Positions 1-5,902 of a stretch of DNA of 13,772 nt are shown piece after piece (position 1 is the stretch's first letter; each line of letters begins with the position of its first letter). Origin of the DNA: Thermoplasmatota archaeon (GTDB lineage Archaea > Thermoplasmatota > E2 > DHVEG-1); NCBI GenBank assembly GCA_018334795.1, contig JAGXLH010000041.1, positions 1 through 13,772 on the forward strand, given 5' to 3'. The position numbers and the translations under genes were made by a program. Below the pieces are notes generated by a model that saw only the letters and a list, made by a program, of their open reading frames with translations, was not told the origin of the DNA and searched no databases.

Positions 1-1052
1 GCGATAAATCCAGTTACTTTACCATCAGATTCACCGTATAATGCAGCTTTAATCTCATTGAATACTGCTCCACCAGATCCTACAGAGATGTTACGATCAA
101 TAACAATGAGTTCGGCTTGTTTACTTAATTTAATAATTTCTTCAGTTGGAAATGGACGGAAAACACGTAATCGAGCAAGACCAATGTTGATGCCTTCTTT
201 CCGAAGGTTATTGATTGCTTCTTTGCTTTCAGCACCAATAGCACCCATGGAAATCAGAATGTATTCAGCATCATCACACTGATAATATTCAAGTAATCCA
301 CCATGATATCTGCCAAATTGTTCTTCCCATTCTTTTGCAATATCTGGAATTAATTGTTTTGCATTCATTTGTGCATCCTGCATTGCTTTTCTGATCTTTT
401 CATAATGTTCAGTACCAATGATATTTCCCTGTGTTGTTGGATTATCAATATCAAGTTTCCATGTTGGTTTATAGGAAGGGAGGAAATCATCAATTTCCTT
501 TTGTGTTGGAATTTCAGCAGGCATCGAAGTATGAGATAAAATAAATGCATTATGACTAATCATCACTGGGAGAAGTACATCAGATCGTTCCGCGAGTTTA
601 AATGATTGAATTAGTGTATCATAAATTTCTTGATTACTACTTGCAAAAAGCTGAATCCAACCTGTGTCTCGTTGAGCAATTGCATCATTTTCATCTGTCC
701 AAATGTTCCATCCAGGACCGATAACTCGATTGATATTACACATCACAATTGGAAGTCGTGCAAGCGCTGCCCAATGAAGCATTTCATGCATCAACAAAAG
801 ACCATGAGATGATGTTGCAGTAAACGTTCGAGATCCTGCTTCACTAGCACCGATACATGCTGACATTGCTGAATGTTCACTTTCAACACAAATATATTCA
901 CCTTTGTACTCACCAGATGCAACGTAATTAGCAATTCCTTCTACAAGTGTTGTTTGCGGGGTGATCGGATAAGCAGCGACCACATCAGGTTTTGCCATGA
1001 TGGCTGCTTTTGCGGCTATGTAATTTCCGGTATCAATCATGATTTCACTCAT
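1..1052 (-). CDS. porA: Pyruvate:ferredoxin oxidoreductase alpha subunit, 3' end cut off by window edge
   Basis: Alpha subunit of the TPP-dependent 2-oxoacid:ferredoxin oxidoreductase, which converts pyruvate and CoA to acetyl-CoA and CO2 and reduces ferredoxin in the cytosol. About 350 residues are visible and the C-terminal few dozen lie beyond position 1. The reading frame is open from the ATG at 1052 to the edge. Residues 28-33 read YPITPQ, followed by an ESEHSAMSACIGAS stretch (about 57-70), a TFTATSSHGL stretch (about 76-85) and MHEMLHWA. All of these are typical of archaeal PorA, and the sequence resembles Pyrococcus PorA more than its VOR paralogue as I remember them. The start is supported by GGGAGGGT upstream and by a 4-bp ATGA overlap with porD. 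The TPP-binding beta subunit is not in the window and should follow to the left. Substrate preference (pyruvate rather than branched-chain oxoacid) is likely but not proven. Confidence 0.93.
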   Translation of the reverse strand, partial: MSEIMIDTGNYIAAKAAIMAKPDVVAAYPITPQTTLVEGIANYVASGEYKGEYICVESEHSAMSACIGASEAGSRTFTATSSHGLLLMHEMLHWAALARLPIVMCNINRVIGPGWNIWTDENDAIAQRDTGWIQLFASSNQEIYDTLIQSFKLAERSDVLLPVMISHNAFILSHTSMPAEIPTQKEIDDFLPSYKPTWKLDIDNPTTQGNIIGTEHYEKIRKAMQDAQMNAKQLIPDIAKEWEEQFGRYHGGLLEYYQCDDAEYILISMGAIGAESKEAINNLRKEGINIGLARLRVFRPFPTEEIIKLSKQAELIVIDRNISVGSGGAVFNEIKAALYGESDGKVTGFI

Positions 1053-1330
1053 TTCTTTTTACCCTCCCGTTTCATTTTAATAGCTTTAGTGGGGCATTGA
1101 TTTGCACAGACACCGCATCCTTTACAATAATCGTAATTAATTTCAACAGAATCATCTTTTTTTCGTTTGATTGATCCTTCAGGACAATAAATCCAACAGC
1201 GTAAACATTTCACACATTTTGATTCATCAAGCACTGGCCGAAAAACTCGCCAACTCCCTGTTTTTCCCATTGCTCCTTCCTTAGGATAAGATATGCTGGA
1301 AATGATATCATATTTTTTACTTTTCTTCAA
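1049..1330 (-). CDS. porD: Pyruvate:ferredoxin oxidoreductase delta subunit (2x[4Fe-4S] ferredoxin type)
   Basis: Ferredoxin-like subunit that carries electrons out of the POR complex. It is 93 residues long. Two classical 4Fe-4S motifs are visible: Cys39, 42, 45 and 49 (followed by Pro50), and Cys69, 72, 75 and 79 (followed by Pro80). A basic C-terminal tail follows. The first codon appears to be TTG, not ATG: a perfect GGAGGTGA lies four bases upstream (1342-1335 on the minus strand), and the only ATG nearby, at Met21, would cut off the conserved N-terminal segment. The gene overlaps porG upstream (TTGA, 1327-1330) and porA downstream (ATGA, 1049-1052), so the three are almost certainly translationally coupled. 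The gamma-delta-alpha order is the usual archaeal POR order. Confidence 0.93.
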   Translation of the reverse strand: MKKSKKYDIISSISYPKEGAMGKTGSWRVFRPVLDESKCVKCLRCWIYCPEGSIKRKKDDSVEINYDYCKGCGVCANQCPTKAIKMKREGKKK

Positions 1331-1902
1331 AAGCTCACCTCCACAATATCGTAGGCATCAGCTGTTGCTTTCACGTTTTTCTCTCCGCTTTCCCCTTTCC
1401 ATTTTTCACGGATTGCTTGTTGGATTGATGGAAGTGTTACTTTATCTAAAACTTTAGGTACTGCTCCAAGAATTGGAGTGTTTACCACTGGAATTCCACC
1501 TACAACGATATCATGTTTGATTGCAATGCCAGTTGCATCAACTGTGGCAATATTTTTCGTTTCTTTGAAGTCAAATTCATCTGGCGATTTTTGAGTATTA
1601 ATTAGGATTTTTCCATCCTTTTTCAATCCTTTGAGAACGTTTACGAGATCCATGATACTTTCTTCTTGTACAATAACGATATCAGGTTCGTAAATTTCAC
1701 TTCGCAAATGAATCTCTCGTTCTGAGATTCGTGCAAAGGCTCGAACTGGAGCTCCTCGCCGTTCAGCGCCGAATACAGGAAATGCCTGCAATCCTTTGTT
1801 TCCATCTTTTAGTGCGGCAGCGACAAGTAGATTTGCAGCGGTAACAGATCCTTGCCCGCCTCGCCCATGAAAAACAATTTCAACTATGTCATCTAGAGCC
1901 AT
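1327..1902 (-). CDS. porG: Pyruvate:ferredoxin oxidoreductase gamma subunit
   Basis: Gamma subunit of the POR complex, 191 residues, about the normal family length. Conserved motifs are HGRGGQG at residues 12-18 and FGAERRGAPVRAF at 44-56, both diagnostic of the POR/VOR gamma family. A C-terminal NTPILGAVPKV stretch agrees. The frame stays open upstream to about 2040, but ATG 1902 is the better start: it gives the canonical MALDDIVEIVFHGRGGQG beginning, has GGGAGTG just upstream, and avoids overlap with the preceding gene. A candidate archaeal promoter lies in the 73-bp gap before it. In Pyrococcus the gamma subunit is shared by POR and VOR, so gamma alone would not settle the substrate. Confidence 0.93.
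   Translation of the reverse strand: MALDDIVEIVFHGRGGQGSVTAANLLVAAALKDGNKGLQAFPVFGAERRGAPVRAFARISEREIHLRSEIYEPDIVIVQEESIMDLVNVLKGLKKDGKILINTQKSPDEFDFKETKNIATVDATGIAIKHDIVVGGIPVVNTPILGAVPKVLDKVTLPSIQQAIREKWKGESGEKNVKATADAYDIVEVSF
1335..1342 (-). promoter_or_regulatory. Shine-Dalgarno site that selects the TTG start of porD
   Basis: On the minus strand GGAGGTGA, a full match to the archaeal anti-SD, is followed by GCTT and then TTG (1330-1328). The site lies inside the last codons of porG, where it encodes Glu-Val-Ser. It is the strongest ribosome binding site in the window, and it is the reason for choosing the non-ATG start. Confidence 0.8.
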
Positions 1903-1941
1903 AATATTACACTCCCGTGAATTGTGGAATAAGCATTGTGC

Positions 1942-1947
1942 ATATAA
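1942..1947 (-). promoter_or_regulatory. Candidate archaeal TATA box for porGDA
   Basis: Read on the minus strand, the gap between the thiamine-binding-type gene and porG contains an A-rich AAAACAA (BRE-like) followed by TTATAT. It lies about 40 bases before the porG ATG. Transcription from about 25 bases downstream would give a short leader that keeps the GGGAGTG ribosome binding site. This suggests porGDA has its own promoter rather than depending only on the upstream gene. The call rests on pattern only. Confidence 0.4.
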
Positions 1948-1975
1948 TTGTTTTGAATAAAAATTAGGATAAAAT

Positions 1976-2272
1976 TCAATCTTTTGTTGCCGCGTCGACC
2001 TTTGCTTTAGCGGTTGCATCTTTGTCGGTTCGATGATCAATCTTTAGTTCGGTTATTACGCGGTTTACGCCAGGTTCATTGATTAGTGCATCATGAGCAT
2101 GTTTTACAGCCGTAAAAATTTGATCCGTTGTCTCTGCTTCAATAACTGTTGCCATTGCATTTGTATGGCAAGTCACTGGTTCATCTTTTAAACTGGAAAG
2201 CACTTTTCTCACATGGGCACTTACACTTGTTCCAGAACCAAGTGGTGAAATACTAACTTGAGCTAAAATCAT
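1976..2272 (-). CDS. MTH1187/YkoF-type thiamine-binding family protein (UPF0045)
   Basis: Small 98-residue cytosolic protein of the MTH1187 (UPF0045, DUF77) family, related to the thiamine-binding YkoF fold. Family signs are the start MILAQVSISPLGSGTSVS, a TVIEAET strand around residue 42, and a KIDHRTDK motif near residue 76, matching the usual IDDRRDK region. Family members are small ferredoxin-fold proteins that form tetramers, and some bind thiamine or related pyrimidines; the exact role is unsettled. The frame opens with a GTG at 2284, but that GTG lies inside the ribosome binding site AGGTGA, so ATG 2272, eight bases after the site, is preferred. It sits directly upstream of the TPP-dependent POR genes on the same strand, which fits a role in handling the cofactor, though this is inference. 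Confidence 0.85.
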   Translation of the reverse strand: MILAQVSISPLGSGTSVSAHVRKVLSSLKDEPVTCHTNAMATVIEAETTDQIFTAVKHAHDALINEPGVNRVITELKIDHRTDKDATAKAKVDAATKD

Positions 2273-2280
2273 AATTTTAT

Positions 2281-2286
2281 TCACCT
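2281..2286 (-). promoter_or_regulatory. Ribosome binding site deciding the start of the MTH1187-type gene
   Basis: AGGTGA on the minus strand, followed by eight bases and then ATG at 2272. Because the upstream in-frame GTG (2284-2282) is part of this site, it is unlikely to be the start. Confidence 0.7.
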
Positions 2287-2386
2287 ATTCACTCAAAGTT
2301 TACGTTGTTTTTAATGATTTTGTTTATGTCTGTTTTAATGACGAAACCATAAAAAGGAAAAATCGTATATGATGGATAACTGATGT
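2287..2386. promoter_or_regulatory. Divergent promoter region between the MTH1187-type gene and malic enzyme
   Basis: Short AT-rich gap between two head-to-head genes, so it must hold promoters for both. For malic enzyme the candidates are a CATAAAAAGG box at 2348-2357, which would give a leader of roughly 18 bases, and TATATGAT at 2366-2373, which is too close to keep the ribosome binding site. On the minus strand no single TATA box stands out. I see no clear operator or hairpin. Confidence 0.4.
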
Positions 2387-2397
2387 GGGGGTTTGTC

Positions 2398-3747
2398 ATG
2401 GATAAATTATCAAAAAAGGATTTATTAAAAAAGGCGAAGAAACCTGGTAAAGATGCGATGAGATTACACCCGTTTTATAAAGGAAAAATCGAAGTATTAC
2501 CAAAATGTCGTGTGAAAGATTTTAATGATTTTGGAATCTGGTATACGCCAGGCGTTGCTGAACCATGCAAAGCAATAAAGAAAGATAAGTCTAAAGTTTA
2601 TGATTATACTAATAAATGGAATACTATTGCAGTTGTAAGTGATGGTACTCGAGTCCTCGGACTTGGGGACATTGGTCCAGAAGCAGGTCTTCCTGTGATG
2701 GAAGGAAAGTCGTTATTATTCAAGTATCTTGGTGGGATTGATGCACATCCTATTTGTTTAGATACAAAAGATACAGAAGAGATTATTCAAGCAGTGAAAT
2801 GGTTAAAACCAAGTTATGGTGGCATTAATCTAGAAGATATTGCAAAACCGAAGTGTTTCGAGATTTTAGATCGACTGCGTAAAGAAATGGATATTCCAGT
2901 ATGGCATGATGATCAACAAGGAACAGCAACAATTGTAACTGCTGGAGCGATAAATGCGTTGAAACTTGTGGAAAAACCTCTTGATGAATCATTATTTTGT
3001 ATGGTTGGTGCTGGAGCTGCAAATATTGCTATTGCTAGAGTATTGATTGCTGCGGGAGTTAAACAAAAAAATATTATTATGACGGATAGTAAAGGTATTC
3101 TTCATTCAACTCGGACTGATTTGGAGGAACAAAAGGATTATAATCTGGTGAAATGGGAAATGGCCGTGAATTCAAATGGTGAAGAAAGGACTGGTCCGAT
3201 TAAGGATGCTTTTTTGGGTGCTGATATTTGTATAGCGGCAAGTAAACCGGGTCCGGGAACGATTAAAAAGGAATGGGTTGAAACCATGGCCAATGATTCG
3301 ATTGTGTTTGCTACAGCAAATCCTGTTCCTGAGATTTGGCCGTGGGAAGCTGAAGAAGCAGGCGTTAGTATTTTTGCAACGGGTCGGTCTGATTTTGCGA
3401 ATCAAATCAATAATTCTCTTGGTTTTCCAGGTATTTTCCGTGGTACGCTTGATGTTCGTGCTGAAACGATTACTGATGAGATGTGTATTGCTGCTGCAAC
3501 TGAACTAGCAAATACTGCTGAAGATGAAGGTTTAACTAAGGATCATATTGTGCCTACGATGGATTCATGGGAAGTTTTTCCACGTGAAGCAGTAGCGGTG
3601 GGTATGAAAGCAATAGAGCAAGGTATCGCAGGGAAAAAACTGTCTAGGCAAGCATTGTATGATCATGCGGTGGAGATTATCAAAAAAGCACGTGATGAAA
3701 CAAAAACTATGATGGATAAAGGATTTATCCAAGATCCTGATCAGTGA
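2398..3747 (+). CDS. NAD(P)-dependent malic enzyme (oxaloacetate-decarboxylating malate dehydrogenase)
   Basis: Oxidatively decarboxylates malate to pyruvate and CO2 with reduction of NAD(P), in the cytosol. It is 449 residues long, the usual size of the short archaeal/bacterial form without the C-terminal phosphotransacetylase-like domain. Motifs in order: YTPGVAEPC (49-57), SDGTRVLGLGDIGPEAGLPV (81-100), catalytic Lys104 in EGKS, the metal ligands around NLED (144-147) and WHDDQQGT (169-176), and the nucleotide-binding VGAGAANIA (203-211). Coenzyme preference cannot be decided by eye. The frame opens at ATG 2383, but ATG 2398 is preferred because a GGGGG run (2387-2391) lies six bases before it. 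The gene is monocistronic as far as visible, and its end overlaps the convergent Lrp gene by 23 bp. It would connect C4 acids to the POR encoded next door. Confidence 0.94.
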   Translation: MDKLSKKDLLKKAKKPGKDAMRLHPFYKGKIEVLPKCRVKDFNDFGIWYTPGVAEPCKAIKKDKSKVYDYTNKWNTIAVVSDGTRVLGLGDIGPEAGLPVMEGKSLLFKYLGGIDAHPICLDTKDTEEIIQAVKWLKPSYGGINLEDIAKPKCFEILDRLRKEMDIPVWHDDQQGTATIVTAGAINALKLVEKPLDESLFCMVGAGAANIAIARVLIAAGVKQKNIIMTDSKGILHSTRTDLEEQKDYNLVKWEMAVNSNGEERTGPIKDAFLGADICIAASKPGPGTIKKEWVETMANDSIVFATANPVPEIWPWEAEEAGVSIFATGRSDFANQINNSLGFPGIFRGTLDVRAETITDEMCIAAATELANTAEDEGLTKDHIVPTMDSWEVFPREAVAVGMKAIEQGIAGKKLSRQALYDHAVEIIKKARDETKTMMDKGFIQDPDQ

Positions 3748-4210
3748 TTGCTTCACCATCTGATTTTAGATTGATCATGTTTGTTCGTTTGTAAATATCT
3801 AGATATGTTGATACATGAATCTTTTTTTCAACGCCATCGATGGGTTTGATATGTTCGTTGATAAACCGCCAGAGGTGCTTTCCATCTTTTGAAAGAATGT
3901 TGAGGATAATGTCATGGTCTCCTGATGAGGTGGTTACGAGTTGTACTTCGTCATGGGTGGTGAGTTGCCTAGCTATATCATGCATTTTTAATGGATCTAC
4001 ATTGAGTCCGATAACGGCGCTTGTGGCATATCCTACTTTTTCTGGGTCGATGATTGCGGAAAAATTGGTGATAATCCCGTTTTTAATCAGTTTTTTGATA
4101 CGATAGTGAACGGTGCTAGCGCCAAGATCTAATTGCTTAGCTATGCGTTGGTATTGTGTTTTATCGTTTTCCTGTAAGATGTTTAATATCTTTTTATCTA
4201 TATCATCCAT
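3725..4210 (-). CDS. Lrp/AsnC family transcriptional regulator
   Basis: DNA-binding regulator of the feast/famine family, 161 residues. Residues 1-50 form the winged helix-turn-helix, with the canonical opening MDDIDKKILNILQENDKTQY and the recognition region LGASTVHYRIKKLIKNGII. Residues about 65-140 form the RAM ligand-binding domain, with a TTSSGDHDIIL turn (93-103) matching the effector-binding loop of amino-acid-sensing members. About 20 extra residues follow. The frame extends upstream to a TTG at 4261, but that would add an unconserved, Lys/Asn-rich tail. ATG 4210 matches the family start and sits 24 bases after a TTTTAAAA box, which suggests a leaderless mRNA. It is convergent with malic enzyme (23-bp overlap) and divergent from the unknown/HSD/ALDH/aminotransferase cluster, which is its likely target. 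The effector is unknown; an amino acid is probable. Confidence 0.92.
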   Translation of the reverse strand: MDDIDKKILNILQENDKTQYQRIAKQLDLGASTVHYRIKKLIKNGIITNFSAIIDPEKVGYATSAVIGLNVDPLKMHDIARQLTTHDEVQLVTTSSGDHDIILNILSKDGKHLWRFINEHIKPIDGVEKKIHVSTYLDIYKRTNMINLKSDGEAITDQDLG

Positions 4211-4234
4211 AGTTTTTTGTATATCATTTAATAC

Positions 4235-4242
4235 TTTTAAAA
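4235..4242 (-). promoter_or_regulatory. TATA box of the lrp-type gene
   Basis: TTTTAAAA, preceded on the minus strand by an A-rich AATCAAAAA stretch. It lies 25-32 bases upstream of ATG 4210, the spacing expected if transcription starts at or next to the A of the start codon. No ribosome binding site precedes that ATG, in agreement with a leaderless transcript. Confidence 0.5.
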
Positions 4243-4386
4243 TTTTTTGATTAATTTTCAATAAATTATCGTTGCATTAGAATTATTATTTTACCTATTG
4301 GGATAATCATTGCGAATTTTATAAAAAAAATGTTTTTTTACCAAAATTCAATGATTTAAAACATAAATACAGGATTTTTGAATGAG

Positions 4387-4422
4387 TTTTTCCATCGGTT
4401 GAAAAATCCGATACACCGGTGT
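4387..4422. repeat. Clustered inverted repeats and a 10-bp palindrome, possible operator
   Basis: Three dyads are packed together. TTTTTC (4387-4392) pairs with GAAAAA (4401-4406). ATCGG (4394-4398) pairs with CCGAT (4408-4412). ACACCGGTGT (4413-4422) is a perfect palindrome. The first two interleave, so as RNA they could not form together. The GC-rich core stands out in an otherwise very AT-rich gap. Either an Lrp-type operator or an RNA structure is possible; nothing in the sequence decides between them. Confidence 0.4.
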
Positions 4423-4625
4423 TAATCTGCATTTCCTTTTATCAAAATCAATTTCCTGACTAACATAAAATGATTTAACGAATTTTATTTTTGATTTGAT
4501 AAGATATATTTTTATTCATTTTATTTATATTAAAGGGTTTCTAATGACCAAATATTTCTTATACCTTTTTTCAATATATTCATTTGTTTATTTCAACTTC
4601 CGAATGGTGTTTTGGGGGAAAGGAT

Positions 4626-5900
4626 ATGACCAATGAATTAAGAAAGAAACTTGCAATTGAAAAAAGACGTCTTGATGAAATCAACGATTTTATTCTAAAT
4701 AATGAAAATAAACTTGTCAATGATCTTTTAGCAGTCGTTAATAAATATGGTGGACCAGCTCAGATTAATCAAAAGGCCAAGGAAGCAAGAAACATCGATA
4801 GTCTTCTTCATCGACTTGAAAAGAAAAAGCCATCCTATGTATCTGATATTAATTGGCTAATGAAACAGATCGATAATGAATCATTTATTTCAATAGACGA
4901 TTATCGAAAAAAAGTTCTTGGCAAGAAATATTCAGATACTACATTTAATGAAGACTGTCCGGTAACCCTTGAAATTAGTGCCTGTCAATATTTCCCATTT
5001 TTCGTTGCCGAAGCCAAACAAGCGTTAGAAAAACAGGAATTAATGCCTGGACGATTCATTCGAGTAAGAAACATGAAAGAACAAGAAGAAGATGGTGATT
5101 TACTTGCCATGTCCGCAGCAATTCAACTTCTTGGATCTAGTTGCTGTGAAACACTTGACACAAAAGGAACTGATGGTTCAAATATTCACCTTGGTGGTCC
5201 AGAAACTATCACCGGATATTTCGGCGGTATTGGCCAACCAAATAACCATCCAATAAAATGGGCGGATGAATTTCTCTACTTTTACACAAATTATGGCGTT
5301 AAACAAGTTCTTAATATCAATCCAGGAACAATCTTTCTTGGATATTTGCTCCATAAACTAGGTATCGATATTGAATTTAAGATATCGGTGTACATGGGAA
5401 ATGATAATCCGTACGCAGTGTTTTGGACGTTGATGGCAGCACGATTATTTTCTAGAAAAGATGGGTCCACTTCTTTGATTGGTTTTAATTTTTCTAATTC
5501 AGTGAATAAAACAACGATTGAAATGAGTGATAAAATTAGGAATTATTTAGAATTGGGTGATTTCGTTCGTTTTGAACATCACATTTTTGAAACATGGAAA
5601 AGTATTGTTATTCAGCCGTATGATAGACGTGATGATCTATTAGAACTTGCATCAAATGTTAAAAATATAAGTGCAAAACATGAAGGAGGGGAAATTCACG
5701 TGGAAGAAAAAAGAGATCATCCAAGTGATATTCTTGAATATTTTCTTCCAAAAGAAGAACTCGTTGAACAGGGGCTTATGGATGCAGTAACCCAAAATTA
5801 TTTAGATAAACATGAGGCGTTGAACAATACGGCGAAAGCTTTAACAAAAAAAGGTCTTTCGTTTATTGCAGCACCTAAACTACATCATCGGGGGAATTAA
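4626..5900 (+). CDS. Unrecognised 424-residue protein heading an amino-acid metabolism cluster
   Basis: I do not recognise the family. There is no signal peptide or membrane segment, so it is probably cytosolic. Residues 1-100 are highly charged and helical-looking (repeated Lys/Glu, possible coiled coil at 1-35). Residues about 110-340 look like a compact alpha/beta domain, with glycine-rich turns at LGGPETITGYFGGIGQPNNH (189-208), a VLNINPGTIFLGYLLHKLG segment (228-246) and a SVYMGNDNP loop (254-262). A His/Glu-rich stretch follows (FEHHIFETW 316-324, KHEGGEIHVEE 351-361). The C-terminus, about 365-424, is again helical. No Rossmann, PLP, radical-SAM or B12-binding motif was found, although the middle vaguely recalls TIM-barrel mutases. 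ATG 4626 is chosen because GGGGG (4614-4618) precedes it; the frame itself opens at 4584. It ends two bases before the homoserine dehydrogenase gene, implying a shared pathway or complex. Confidence 0.85.
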   Translation: MTNELRKKLAIEKRRLDEINDFILNNENKLVNDLLAVVNKYGGPAQINQKAKEARNIDSLLHRLEKKKPSYVSDINWLMKQIDNESFISIDDYRKKVLGKKYSDTTFNEDCPVTLEISACQYFPFFVAEAKQALEKQELMPGRFIRVRNMKEQEEDGDLLAMSAAIQLLGSSCCETLDTKGTDGSNIHLGGPETITGYFGGIGQPNNHPIKWADEFLYFYTNYGVKQVLNINPGTIFLGYLLHKLGIDIEFKISVYMGNDNPYAVFWTLMAARLFSRKDGSTSLIGFNFSNSVNKTTIEMSDKIRNYLELGDFVRFEHHIFETWKSIVIQPYDRRDDLLELASNVKNISAKHEGGEIHVEEKRDHPSDILEYFLPKEELVEQGLMDAVTQNYLDKHEALNNTAKALTKKGLSFIAAPKLHHRGN

Positions 5901-5902
5901 AA

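Larger units (their letters stand above)
4211..4625. other. Gene-free AT-rich divergent regulatory region
   Basis: A 415-base stretch with no convincing coding region on either strand, lying between the leftward regulator gene and the rightward four-gene cluster. It holds the regulator's TATA box on the left. It also holds a small cluster of dyad symmetry at 4387-4422, including a perfect 10-bp palindrome. Two 10-base words each occur twice: AATGATTTAA at 4350 and 4469, and CGAATTTTAT at 4313 and 4479. On the right are several TATA-like boxes, for example CTTATACC (4558-4565) and ATATATT (about 4574-4580), that could serve the gene at 4626. No RNA gene or known riboswitch consensus was recognised. 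Confidence 0.6.

Noticed and set aside
58..1100. Several short plus-strand frames (60-75 codons) across the porA region
   Set aside because: They are shadows of the long minus-strand porA frame, which has strong family motifs throughout.
1903..2040. 46-residue N-terminal extension of PorG
   Set aside because: The extension overlaps the preceding gene and is unlike any PorG N-terminus. ATG 1902 has a ribosome binding site and gives the canonical start.
4211..4261. 17-residue N-terminal extension of the Lrp-type protein from a TTG
   Set aside because: It lacks a ribosome binding site, departs from the family start, and would place the TATA box inside the coding region.
4313..4488. Repeated 10-base words AATGATTTAA and CGAATTTTAT as regulatory repeats
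   Set aside because: In DNA this AT-rich, one or two 10-base matches within about 400 bases are expected by chance, and spacing and order are not preserved. They are mentioned in the region entry only.
4211..4625. Riboswitch or small RNA gene in the long gap
   Set aside because: No known riboswitch core, no tRNA-like fold and no strong GC-rich stem beyond the short dyads were visible.
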